Part shown: positions 1-6,916 of the stretch, one piece after another | Position numbering within the stretch: position 1 is the first letter of the stretch | How the letters are laid out: each line of letters begins with the position of its first letter | Assembly (NCBI GenBank): GCA_022361255.1 | Contig: JAKSBG010000425.1 | Location: forward strand, 1 to 32,263 | Source of the DNA: Verrucomicrobiales bacterium | GTDB lineage: Bacteria; Verrucomicrobiota; Verrucomicrobiia; Verrucomicrobiales; DEV007 | DNA length: 32,263 bases | Direction: 5' to 3' | The notes under the pieces: model-generated | What the model was told of the DNA's origin: nothing | Database searches by the model: none | The model's input: the letters and a program-made list of their open reading frames with translations, nothing else | Position numbers and translations under genes: made by a program

Positions 1-525
1 CTTTTCTCCGGGCAGATTTGCATTGAGTCCAATGACGTCCTCGGGAGTTTCACCAGCGTCCGGAAAAAGGATCATTGCCGGTGGAGTTCCCGGTAGCTCA
101 ATTGCATTTTCTATCCCCGGTGTGGCGGGAGTTACAAAAAGACCTTCCGCAAAAAGTCCGGGAAGCACAGACCAGCGAACCGTGTGAACGGAGAATCCGG
201 GACCTTCTGCGATGAGAGAGGTGGCGGGTTTTCCGTCGAAGGAAACCGCTTCAGCGGAAATGAACTCCATCCTTACCTTCGGACGTTCATCGACGACGCC
301 GAGTTTTTGACGCAGCCGCTCCCGGGAAAGGTCGGAAAGTTTGACGCGACGTGATGCCCGGGCAGCTTCGTCGATTTTCCTTGCCACGAAGGCGTGGGCG
401 CCATTCATGATCCGGTCCGCGAGGGACTCCGGTGTGGCTTCCTCCAGCGGAATGGTGCCGGGAACAGGGGCAGCTCCGGCAGCCGGTGCCAGGAAAAGCA
501 GGGCGGAAAACAGCGGGCGAATCAT
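1..525 (-). CDS. Secreted alpha/beta hydrolase-like protein, N-terminal part (runs off window)
   Basis: The frame is open for 175 codons from an ATG at 525 to the first base of the window, so the C-terminus is missing. It opens with a signal peptide (MIRPLFSALLFLAPAAGAA). Residues from about 35 on resemble the N-terminal region of the 803-residue hydrolase at 12861-15272: a stretch with LADRIMNGAHAFVARK here against ISRQLVDANGRFLDRR there, then RLRQKLGVVDER against RLIKLLGMQRDER, then HTVRWSVLPGLFAEGLFV against AKVRWNAFGGVWGRGLLL. This supports a paralogue of the same secreted hydrolase family. The start overlaps the stop of the DUF4403 gene in an ATGA (522-525), so the two are probably translationally coupled. 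Catalytic residues lie outside the window, so activity cannot be judged. Confidence 0.8.
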   Translation of the reverse strand, partial: MIRPLFSALLFLAPAAGAAPVPGTIPLEEATPESLADRIMNGAHAFVARKIDEAARASRRVKLSDLSRERLRQKLGVVDERPKVRMEFISAEAVSFDGKPATSLIAEGPGFSVHTVRWSVLPGLFAEGLFVTPATPGIENAIELPGTPPAMILFPDAGETPEDVIGLNANLPGEK

Positions 526-2018
526 TCCTCTTCGTCCGGCTTAAGAAGCAGTTCATTCACCTCGGTGGCGAGGTCCCCGGTCGCGCGAATCACGATGACG
601 ACTCCCGGATCCGGCGCCGCTTCCGGCGAGTGCCGGGTGATGGTATAAATGTCCTGCAGAGTGATGTTGAGATTCTCGACGGAGACGTTGATTCCTTCCG
701 GCAGGTCGGCCGAAGCAAGCCCCTTCTGCACCTCTTCGTTGATCTCTGCCTGATAGTCGTCGAGATCGACGCGGAGCTGGCTTTCGAGACCTTTCGTGAG
801 AAGTCCCTCGAGAAGCCAGGCGGCGGCGGTCGTCAGTTTGTCCTTTGTTTCGACGGTGAGTTCGACGTCGGTAAATCCGAGCGATTGCTCTTCATAGTCG
901 ATGACGGGGCGCGCTTTCACCCAGATTTCACCTACTACCCCGCGACCGAGCCGGCTCTTGTCTGCCTCGATATTGAGCTTGAGGTTCAGCAGGCCGTTCT
1001 GGGCAATCTGCGCCTCCATTCCTGATATTTCGATTTTGGTTCCGATACCGGTATCGATGTCGATATTTTCTGCGGCGAGCACTTCGTTGAGTTCTTTCAT
1101 TCCGACGATGAGCGGCAGTCGCAACTCGGTCGGAACCGGTCCGTCGAGTGGGACAAGATCGGGTAGCGGCTGCTTCTCCGGGGCTCCGGGTTCACGATTT
1201 GTGACGATTGTTTCGGAGCGAATCCCGAGGGTGAAAGAAATGCGGTCCGGGACCGAATAGTCGATCGGTGCAAGGACAACTTCCTGCGGGTCGATGCGAA
1301 TCCAGACTTTGGGGTCGTCGGAAATGAGCCGTGTCAAATATGCCTGGTGCCAGAGCTTGCTGACAGACTTGCGAACATTCAGCTTTTTCCGGATTGCCGG
1401 GGTCAGTTTCCGGGCCTCCTTCTGGATGTACTGCCCGAGACTCCCCCCGACCAGATCACTGACGTCGAGTCGGCCGAGCTGCCCGATGTTCAAAGATGCC
1501 TTGGAGAGCTGGATTTGCGGGACCAATTGCGGATCGACCTGCCAGTCAGGAAGGATCTTCGGAGTGACGGTTCCTCCTATCGCTCCTTCGATTTGCACGT
1601 CGCTATCGATTGGTATGGTAAGAATTTTCGCGTCCAGATTTCCTTTCACTTTCGCGGCTCCCTGAAATGGCGTTGCGAAAGCAAGACGATCTCCGCTGTT
1701 TTCGAAAACAAAATCACCGCGCACGGCTTTCCATGCATAGCTTCCGTTTTTGATTCTTTTGTGGATGCTTTTCTTTTCTCTGCCTTCGAACTGCGCGGGA
1801 ATCTCTTTGCTCGCCAGGTCGTTCATCATCTGAATCGGGACTGCGATCTTAACGGTGAGAAGCGAGGATTCGGGGCGGGGGACATCGAATTTACCAACCG
1901 GTTCTCCGGTCGGAGCCGCTACGTGAATGATTTTGGGGCCAAGGAATTTGGTGAAGACAAAGAGCGACAGGATGCCACCGACAATCACGATAGCGAAGGC
2001 GAGGAGAAATTTTTTCAT
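522..2018 (-). CDS. DUF4403 family envelope protein
   Basis: The 498-residue product has an N-terminal membrane anchor or signal (MKKFLLAFAIVIVGGILSLF) and then two similar beta-rich halves. Features of DUF4403 proteins are visible: an early VKIAVPIQMMNDLASKEIP segment, a middle RISFTLGIRSETIV block followed by PLPDLVPLDGPVPTELRLPL, a second LIVGMKELNEVL segment, and a late block with AAAWLLEGLLTKGLE followed by LRVDLDDYQAEINEEVQ. The family's function is not established; the repeated halves recall lipid-binding (TULIP-like) folds, which is inference. It is the first gene of a minus-strand pair with the hydrolase at 1-525. Family assignment is fairly sure, function unknown. Confidence 0.8.
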   Translation of the reverse strand: MKKFLLAFAIVIVGGILSLFVFTKFLGPKIIHVAAPTGEPVGKFDVPRPESSLLTVKIAVPIQMMNDLASKEIPAQFEGREKKSIHKRIKNGSYAWKAVRGDFVFENSGDRLAFATPFQGAAKVKGNLDAKILTIPIDSDVQIEGAIGGTVTPKILPDWQVDPQLVPQIQLSKASLNIGQLGRLDVSDLVGGSLGQYIQKEARKLTPAIRKKLNVRKSVSKLWHQAYLTRLISDDPKVWIRIDPQEVVLAPIDYSVPDRISFTLGIRSETIVTNREPGAPEKQPLPDLVPLDGPVPTELRLPLIVGMKELNEVLAAENIDIDTGIGTKIEISGMEAQIAQNGLLNLKLNIEADKSRLGRGVVGEIWVKARPVIDYEEQSLGFTDVELTVETKDKLTTAAAWLLEGLLTKGLESQLRVDLDDYQAEINEEVQKGLASADLPEGINVSVENLNITLQDIYTITRHSPEAAPDPGVVIVIRATGDLATEVNELLLKPDEEE

Positions 2019-2135
2019 GCAACAAGGATGAAAGAGGATTGATCGCTTATAAAAGATTGGAAGAACAAATTCAAAGGGTTCCCGTAAATTTCCTGCACGA
2101 TCACATGATTTGAAACGATAGTAACTTCACAAAGC

Positions 2136-2720
2136 ATGGGGGAAATATCAAAAAAACGCGAAGCAAGAGCCGTGCTGGGAGGGTCTTTTGATCCCGTTCA
2201 TTTGGGGCATCTCGGAATGGCCGAGACAGCGGGCGACGCCGTGGGATTGCAGCAAATCGTTTTCATGCCCTGCTTTGTTTCTCCTTTCAAATCAGGCACT
2301 GTCGCGACAGCGCAGCAGCGGGTTGAAATGCTGCGCATCGCGGTGCAGGAATCCGGTCTCACGAGCGCAGAAGTTTCGACCTGGGAAGCGGAGCAGCCCG
2401 AGCCCAGCTATTCCTGGGAAACGGCGACGCATCTTTCCGAAATGCATCCCGATGTCGACTGGCACTGGATTGTCGGGACCGATCAATGGGACGTGATCGA
2501 CCGTTGGGCGAAGCCGGAGAAATTGCGTGATCTACTCCATTTTATCGTTCTGACGAGAGACAAGGACCCTGTCATCGAGCGCGAGGGCTGGCGGCATACG
2601 GCGGTTCCTTTTCAGCACCCGGCGTCATCGACGAAAATTCGGGAAGACTTCGAAGGGCATACCGACTGGCTCGTTCCGGGCGTTGTCGATTATTGCAGGG
2701 AACATCTGCTCTATTCCTGA
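2136..2720 (+). CDS. nadD: Nicotinate-nucleotide adenylyltransferase
   Basis: NadD transfers AMP from ATP to nicotinate mononucleotide, making deamido-NAD in NAD biosynthesis in the cytoplasm. The 194-residue protein shows the nucleotidyltransferase motifs: GGSFDPVHLGH at 15-25 with the HxGH histidines at 22 and 25, FMPCFVSPFK at 43-52, GTDQW at 114-118 and SSTKIR at 164-169. Length is normal for the family. The ATG at 2136 has no obvious Shine-Dalgarno. It diverges from DUF4403 across 117 bp and is followed after 96 bp by a membrane-anchored protein gene, with a hairpin between them. A related nucleotidyltransferase is possible, but the combined motifs fit NadD best. Confidence 0.9.
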   Translation: MGEISKKREARAVLGGSFDPVHLGHLGMAETAGDAVGLQQIVFMPCFVSPFKSGTVATAQQRVEMLRIAVQESGLTSAEVSTWEAEQPEPSYSWETATHLSEMHPDVDWHWIVGTDQWDVIDRWAKPEKLRDLLHFIVLTRDKDPVIEREGWRHTAVPFQHPASSTKIREDFEGHTDWLVPGVVDYCREHLLYS

Positions 2721-2728
2721 TTCTTGAA

Positions 2729-2748
2729 GCCGGGAGCGTTTTCCCGGC
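2729..2748 (+). terminator. Hairpin after nadD, possible weak terminator
   Basis: A perfect 7-bp inverted repeat, GCCGGGA (2729-2735) and TCCCGGC (2742-2748) with a 6-base loop, begins 8 bases after the nadD stop. No T tract follows, so it could be an attenuating or RNA-stabilising hairpin rather than a full terminator. Confidence 0.35.
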
Positions 2749-2816
2749 GGCAGAAAATCGAATTTCCGATAACAATGTTGTCGCTGTGTTTCCGCCCGTG
2801 CTAGGTTCTCGCGCTC

Positions 2817-3665
2817 ATGTTTCTGCGCTTCGTTCCCTTTTTCATTGTCTGCTTTTGGCTCGCCAGTGTGGCGTGGCTCTCTGCAGTGATCTGGGCTCCG
2901 CCGGAATCGCGGATGGCTCAGGTCGACCCGCGCCAGGTTTACGATATTTTCTTTGCCTGGAACGAATCCACGAACATGACTTTGCTTGATAACGGGGTGC
3001 GTCGGGGACAAATCACCATCGCCGGCAGCTCCGGCGAGAATCCCGATACCGCTGTTTTCGAGAAAACGCTTTCCGTGTCCGGTGTGCTTGAAAGCCCCGA
3101 AGACGGAGGGGGCATGCCTGCTCTGAACACCGATCTGTTCTGGCGGGGCCTGCTCGATTTTTCTGAAGCCCTGCACCTGATGGGGGGCAGCTTTTCTGTT
3201 CGTGTTCCGAGACAGGGACTCACGGCGCATCTTGATCTGGAACGCAAACCGGATACTGATCCTGCCGAAATATCGAAGGATGCCTTTCAGCTGCGAGCCC
3301 GGGCAACTCTGGCAGGGCAGGAAGTTTTCTCCATCGACAGTGAGAAGATAGATGATCTCACCGGGTCACCGATTCCTTTCGCCATGTTGCCGATGCAGTC
3401 GATGATCGACCTGGAGACCATCAATCCGGCCGAGTGGAAGTTGGAAAACGACGCCCGGGTCGGTCGGTTCACGATTGGCGGGCGCGAGCTGCGTGCGTAT
3501 CTCCTCACCTTTCGGAAAGATGGCGGCGAGGGGGCTGTCAGGGTATTCCTCAGTGAAGTCGGTGAACCTCTTCGCATCGAAACGGACTTCGGTGTCGAGG
3601 CGGTTTCCGAGATCCTTGTTCCGCTCGATGCCTATCGAGATACAAAGGAGAAGAAAGAACCATGA
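2817..3665 (+). CDS. Membrane-anchored protein of unknown function, coupled to ABC ATPase
   Basis: I do not recognise the family. The 282-residue product has one strongly hydrophobic N-terminal segment (about residues 3-27), acting as anchor or signal, and then a soluble region of about 250 residues without membrane segments or clear catalytic motifs. Its C-terminal third (FTIGGRELRAYLLTFRKDGG, then VRVFLSEVGEPLRIETDFG) reads like a beta-rich domain, and the last residues are highly charged. The gene ends in an ATGA overlap (3662-3665) with the ABC ATPase, so the two are co-translated and probably act together. An extracytoplasmic accessory role for the transporter is inference. Confidence 0.75.
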   Translation: MFLRFVPFFIVCFWLASVAWLSAVIWAPPESRMAQVDPRQVYDIFFAWNESTNMTLLDNGVRRGQITIAGSSGENPDTAVFEKTLSVSGVLESPEDGGGMPALNTDLFWRGLLDFSEALHLMGGSFSVRVPRQGLTAHLDLERKPDTDPAEISKDAFQLRARATLAGQEVFSIDSEKIDDLTGSPIPFAMLPMQSMIDLETINPAEWKLENDARVGRFTIGGRELRAYLLTFRKDGGEGAVRVFLSEVGEPLRIETDFGVEAVSEILVPLDAYRDTKEKKEP

Positions 3666-4432
3666 TCGAAATTTCCAATCTCTCGATGCGATACGGCGAG
3701 CTGCTGGCTCTCGACAATCTGTCCCTGACGATCGAGCGCGGCGAGTTTTTCGCATTTCTCGGCCCGAATGCGGCGGGGAAAACGACCACGATCAAGCTGC
3801 TCACCGGGCTCATGAAGCCAACGGGGGGATTTGCGAAAATCTGCGGCTTCGACATCCAGGAAGATCCCATCGAAGCAAAACGCCGGATCGGGTATATTCC
3901 GGACGTGGCGGAGTTCTACGACAAGCTTACCCCCATCGAATTCATGGCTTTCATTGCCGAGTTGTTCGAGGTGGATCCTGACAAAGCAAAAAAGCGGACG
4001 CCGGAGCTGATGGAGCAGTTCTCGCTGATTCCCTACGGCCGTCAGCGCATTGAAAATCTCAGCCACGGAACCCGTCAGCGTCTCGCCATTTCCTCCGCGC
4101 TTTTGCATGATCCCGAAGTGATCATTATCGATGAGCCGATGGTGGGGCTGGATCCGAAAAACGCGAGAGTGGTGAAAGAGGAATTGAAAGCGCGGAGCGA
4201 GGCCGGTGTGACGATCTTTTTATCGACCCACCTGCTCAATGTGGCACAGGAGTTGGCGGACCGCGTCGGCATCATCAACCACGGTCGACTGCTCGAACTC
4301 GGTCCGGTTGACGAGGTTATGGAAGCCTCCAGAACAAAGGATGACGACTCGCTGGAGGAGGTGTTTCTCAAGATCACCGAGGGCGATGATTCACTCGCAG
4401 CGGCGGCGGATGAAAAACTGAACGAAATTTGA
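3662..4432 (+). CDS. ABC transporter ATP-binding protein
   Basis: This 256-residue ATPase has a complete motif set: Walker A GPNAAGKTT at 34-42, signature LSHGTRQR at 133-140, Walker B VIIIDEP at 153-159, D-loop GLDP at 162-165 and the H-loop STH at 188-190. The Q-loop position reads YIPD rather than Q, as in many exporter-type ATPases of the CcmA/NatA group. The last 40 residues form an acidic, Ala-rich tail. It overlaps the upstream anchored-protein gene by ATGA. No permease is encoded beside it: the next gene downstream is exbB after 79 bp, so its membrane partner must be elsewhere or be the coupled upstream protein. Substrate unknown. Confidence 0.93.
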   Translation: MIEISNLSMRYGELLALDNLSLTIERGEFFAFLGPNAAGKTTTIKLLTGLMKPTGGFAKICGFDIQEDPIEAKRRIGYIPDVAEFYDKLTPIEFMAFIAELFEVDPDKAKKRTPELMEQFSLIPYGRQRIENLSHGTRQRLAISSALLHDPEVIIIDEPMVGLDPKNARVVKEELKARSEAGVTIFLSTHLLNVAQELADRVGIINHGRLLELGPVDEVMEASRTKDDDSLEEVFLKITEGDDSLAAAADEKLNEI

Positions 4433-4511
4433 TTTTTTTTCCTTTACAGGTTTCGGGAAATGTCCCAAGAACGTTCCCTGCCACTTTACCAAAGTTAAAA
4501 CCAAACTACCA

Positions 4512-5336
4512 ATGCTACAAACCATGTCATTCCTCCGACGAATCCTGAGCTCCCGTCGCGCCATTTTTGCGATCGGTATTTTCGCTCTGCTTGTGCTTTT
4601 TGCTCCGGACGCCCTGGCTCAGGAAGCCGCCGAAGGTGTTGCCGCCGAAGGTGAGAAGAAAACCCTGATGGACAAAATCGTGGACGCCGGTCCGTTCATG
4701 TATCCCATCTTCATTCTGTCCATTCTGATGATCACTCTGGCGGTTTTCAATGCACTGCAGCTTTCGAAGAAGAAGTTCTGCCCTGCCGGCCTGAAAGATG
4801 AGATTCTCGCCAACATGGCTGACGTTCGCGTACGTAGTGCGATTGACGCAGCCGCACAGGATCCCTCCTATCTCGGTCGGATGGCGGCAACTTCCTTTCC
4901 TCTCGTCGACGGGACGGATCCCGAGACTCTCGGGCGAAGCAAGGTGGAGGACTCCATCGCTGATTTCTCAATTCGGGAAAACTCGCGCTACATGTCCTGG
5001 ATCGGATACTTTTCCGTGATCGCCCAGGCCGCTCCGATGATCGGACTTTTCGGAACGGTTGCCGGTATGATTCTTGCGTTCGACACCATGGGCCTCAGTG
5101 GTGGTGCGAACCCGAGCGAACTCGCCGGAAACATCTCACTCGCCCTCATGACGACCGCCGGTGGTCTTGTTGTCGCGATTCCGAGTATTTTCTGCTTCTA
5201 CATTTTCAAAAACAAATTCAACAAGCTCGTGGGTGAAGCGCAGGAAACCGCAACCGAGGGACTCGACCTCGCCGTTGCCACTGTGAACGCCGACCAGCAG
5301 CTCGCCAAAGTTCCCGAGGGAATTTCTGAAGGGTAA
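4512..5336 (+). CDS. exbB: MotA/TolQ/ExbB proton channel family protein
   Basis: ExbB-type proteins form the inner-membrane proton channel that powers envelope processes together with ExbD. The 274-residue protein carries an N-terminal signal-like segment ending ALAQE (about 17-38), a membrane segment at about 61-83, and the two conserved C-terminal helices with GLFGTVAGMILAF (178-190) and LALMTTAGGLVVAIP (210-224). The extra N-terminal signal is unlike classical E. coli ExbB. An ATG four codons later (4524) is an alternative start. It heads an operon with three exbD genes and two secreted repeat proteins. No tonB or receptor gene is visible, so the energised target is unknown. Confidence 0.92.
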   Translation: MLQTMSFLRRILSSRRAIFAIGIFALLVLFAPDALAQEAAEGVAAEGEKKTLMDKIVDAGPFMYPIFILSILMITLAVFNALQLSKKKFCPAGLKDEILANMADVRVRSAIDAAAQDPSYLGRMAATSFPLVDGTDPETLGRSKVEDSIADFSIRENSRYMSWIGYFSVIAQAAPMIGLFGTVAGMILAFDTMGLSGGANPSELAGNISLALMTTAGGLVVAIPSIFCFYIFKNKFNKLVGEAQETATEGLDLAVATVNADQQLAKVPEGISEG

Positions 5337-5391
5337 GCTGGCATTGCGAATTCGAATTTGTTACTCTGTCTTTCCACCTCCCCCCTGAGAA

Positions 5392-5853
5392 ATGGCCTCC
5401 GAAAAGTTGCAAGCTGCCATCGAAGCCCTCGATGAAGAGGAACTGGCGATGGATATGTCGTCGATGATCGACCTCGTGTTCCTGCTGCTCATTTTCTTCA
5501 TGGTCAGTTCTCACCTTATCATCGTTCAGATCGATAAGCGGGTGAAGCCGCCCACGGCGAAAAACGCGAAGGTCGCAGAGAACGCGACCGGACGTGTTGT
5601 CGTCAATGTTCTCGATGACGGGCGGGTTTTCGGGGAGGATCCGACAAACGAATTTACCACCGCAGACGCGATCACCGACTACGTCGACCAGATCCGGCTT
5701 CGAAACGAAGATGCCGGGGTTCAGCCGACCCGACTGCACCTCCGCGCCGATAAGAACGTGGACACCCGTGAAATCAAAAAGGTTGTCCAGGCGGCCGGCG
5801 AAGCAGGTGTTTTCGAAGTGATCTTCGGAAGTTACGTGGTTGATAAAGACTAA
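5392..5853 (+). CDS. exbD: ExbD/TolR family biopolymer transport protein, copy 1
   Basis: ExbD proteins have one membrane helix bearing a proton-relay aspartate and a periplasmic domain. The 153-residue protein starts with a short acidic cytoplasmic stretch, then DMSSMIDLVFLLLIFFMVSS (21-40), where Asp27 is the expected relay residue. The periplasmic part ends with the usual alpha/beta fold (LHLRADKNVDTREIKKV, then FGSYVVD). It follows exbB by 55 bp. It differs clearly from copies 2 and 3: it lacks their STLDPKE motif after the helix, so it likely forms its own subfamily and is not a recent duplicate. Confidence 0.93.
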   Translation: MASEKLQAAIEALDEEELAMDMSSMIDLVFLLLIFFMVSSHLIIVQIDKRVKPPTAKNAKVAENATGRVVVNVLDDGRVFGEDPTNEFTTADAITDYVDQIRLRNEDAGVQPTRLHLRADKNVDTREIKKVVQAAGEAGVFEVIFGSYVVDKD

Positions 5854-5874
5854 CCGGTTTCACGACCTCATTGT

Positions 5875-6327
5875 ATGGCACGCAGAAAAGCTCCCAAAGA
5901 AGAAGATCCGGAACTGGACATGTCGTCATTGATTGACGTCAGTTTCCTGCTCCTGATCTACTTCCTCGTCACCTCGACGCTTGATCCGAAAGAGGCTGAC
6001 CTCGGTATGACCATGCCGACAAACACCTCAACATCGGCTTCCGAGGTCGAGATCGACCAGATGACCGTGGAGGTGAACAGTTCCGGGCACATTGTGCTGA
6101 ACGAAGAGGTTCTCGATACCGATATCGAAAACCATGAGGTTCCCCTGCTGCTGGACCGCCTCCGCACCTATGCAGAAAGCGCCCGCCTCACGGATTCCCA
6201 ACCCATGGTCATTATCGCAGCTGATGATGCTTCGAAAGGGCAAAGATTTGTCGACGTTTTGAACGCTTTGTCGGACAAGCAGGTCGATATACGTAACGTC
6301 ACGATTACCGGGTTTAAAGAGGAGTAA
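5875..6327 (+). CDS. exbD: ExbD/TolR family biopolymer transport protein, copy 2
   Basis: The 150-residue protein has the helix segment DMSSLIDVSFLLLIYFLVTS (15-34) with relay Asp21, then STLDPKEADLGMTMP, a motif shared almost exactly with copy 3 (STLDPKEGDLNLTMP). The rest of the periplasmic domain also aligns with copy 3 (EEVLDTDIEN against DEILDTDPTN; KGQRFVDVLN against PGQRFIDVMN), so copies 2 and 3 are the closest pair and probably arose by duplication. It follows copy 1 by 21 bp. Its stop codon touches the first unit of a 22-bp-phased dyad array that separates it from copy 3. Confidence 0.92.
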   Translation: MARRKAPKEEDPELDMSSLIDVSFLLLIYFLVTSTLDPKEADLGMTMPTNTSTSASEVEIDQMTVEVNSSGHIVLNEEVLDTDIENHEVPLLLDRLRTYAESARLTDSQPMVIIAADDASKGQRFVDVLNALSDKQVDIRNVTITGFKEE

Positions 6328-6388
6328 ACCCTGTTGAATCGATGACCTAACCCTGTTTGGTCACAGACCCAACCCTGTTTGGTCCGGT
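6322..6388. repeat. Array of three dyad-symmetric units at exact 22-bp phase
   Basis: Three imperfect palindromes lie between exbD2 and exbD3, with their 3-base centres (CCT) at 6330, 6352 and 6374, exactly 22 bp apart. Unit 2 is GACCTAAC-CCT-GTTTGGTC (6344-6362) and unit 3 is GACCCAAC-CCT-GTTTGGTC (6366-6384); each arm pair matches at 7 of 8 positions. Unit 1 overlaps the exbD2 stop and is more degenerate (6 of 8). The same units recur in the same number and phase at 27613-27677. Two turns of B-DNA per unit would place all three on one face of the helix, which suits cooperative protein binding; RNA hairpins are also possible. Confidence 0.85.
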
Positions 6389-6407
6389 CCGTGGTCACAC
6401 ACAGACC

Positions 6408-6422
6408 ATGGAGAAAGAATGA
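6408..6422 (+). other. Four-codon upstream ORF overlapping exbD3 start
   Basis: ATG at 6408 opens a reading frame MEKE that stops at TGA 6420-6422, overlapping the exbD3 ATG (6419) in an ATGA. Such an overlap could couple initiation on exbD3 to the short frame. It may be coincidental. Confidence 0.3.
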
Positions 6423-6895
6423 TCAGACGCAAAATCAGGAAGCAGCAGAAAGCCGGAGAAGGGGACGCAAACAGCCTCGATATTTCTTCTCTCATTGATG
6501 TCAGTTTTCTCCTCCTGATTTACTTTTTGATCACTTCGACCCTCGATCCGAAAGAGGGCGATTTAAACCTGACGATGCCACCTGTCGGGGATAATCCCCG
6601 GTATGAATCTCCGATGATGCCGACGCCCCGCATCGTGGTGAACGCCGACGGTGTCATCTCGATGCAGGACGAGATTCTCGACACGGATCCAACCAATCGT
6701 GAGCTCATCCATCTGGAAGACCGACTCATGACCTACCGGGATGCCTATCAGGTATTCGACGCTACCGGTTCGCCTCCGATTGAACTGGAGGTGGACGATT
6801 CTGTCCCCGGGCAGCGCTTTATTGATGTGATGAACTGTCTCGCCGGAACGGAGATTCAGAACATCAGTCTCGTGAAATTCAAGACAACCGACTAA
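6419..6895 (+). CDS. exbD: ExbD/TolR family biopolymer transport protein, copy 3
   Basis: The 158-residue protein begins with a basic segment (MIRRKIRKQQK), then the helix DISSLIDVSFLLLIYFLITS (21-40) with relay Asp27, and the STLDPKE motif shared with copy 2. The insert after the motif is Pro- and Met-rich (VGDNPRYESPMMPTPR), which copy 2 lacks. The gene lies 91 bp after copy 2, a gap filled by the 22-bp-phased repeat array, and 21 bp before the large TPR gene. Three ExbD subunits in one operon suggest a mixed ExbD complex or alternative partners for one channel; this is inference. Confidence 0.92.
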   Translation: MIRRKIRKQQKAGEGDANSLDISSLIDVSFLLLIYFLITSTLDPKEGDLNLTMPPVGDNPRYESPMMPTPRIVVNADGVISMQDEILDTDPTNRELIHLEDRLMTYRDAYQVFDATGSPPIELEVDDSVPGQRFIDVMNCLAGTEIQNISLVKFKTTD

Positions 6896-6916
6896 TTACT
6901 TTCTGTTTTTGTTAGA

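Noticed and set aside
432-1025. 197-codon plus-strand ORF
   Set aside because: It is antisense to the DUF4403 and hydrolase genes, with no start context or recognisable domain.
4433-4480. Terminator between ABC ATPase and exbB
   Set aside because: There is a T run right after the stop (4434-4441) but no hairpin precedes it; the small GGGA-AATG-TCCC dyad lies after the run.
6327-6392. CRISPR-like or telomere-like repeat (contains CCTAACCC)
   Set aside because: Only three units, no spacers of unrelated sequence, and the CCTAACCC string is just part of the dyad arm; no cas gene is present.
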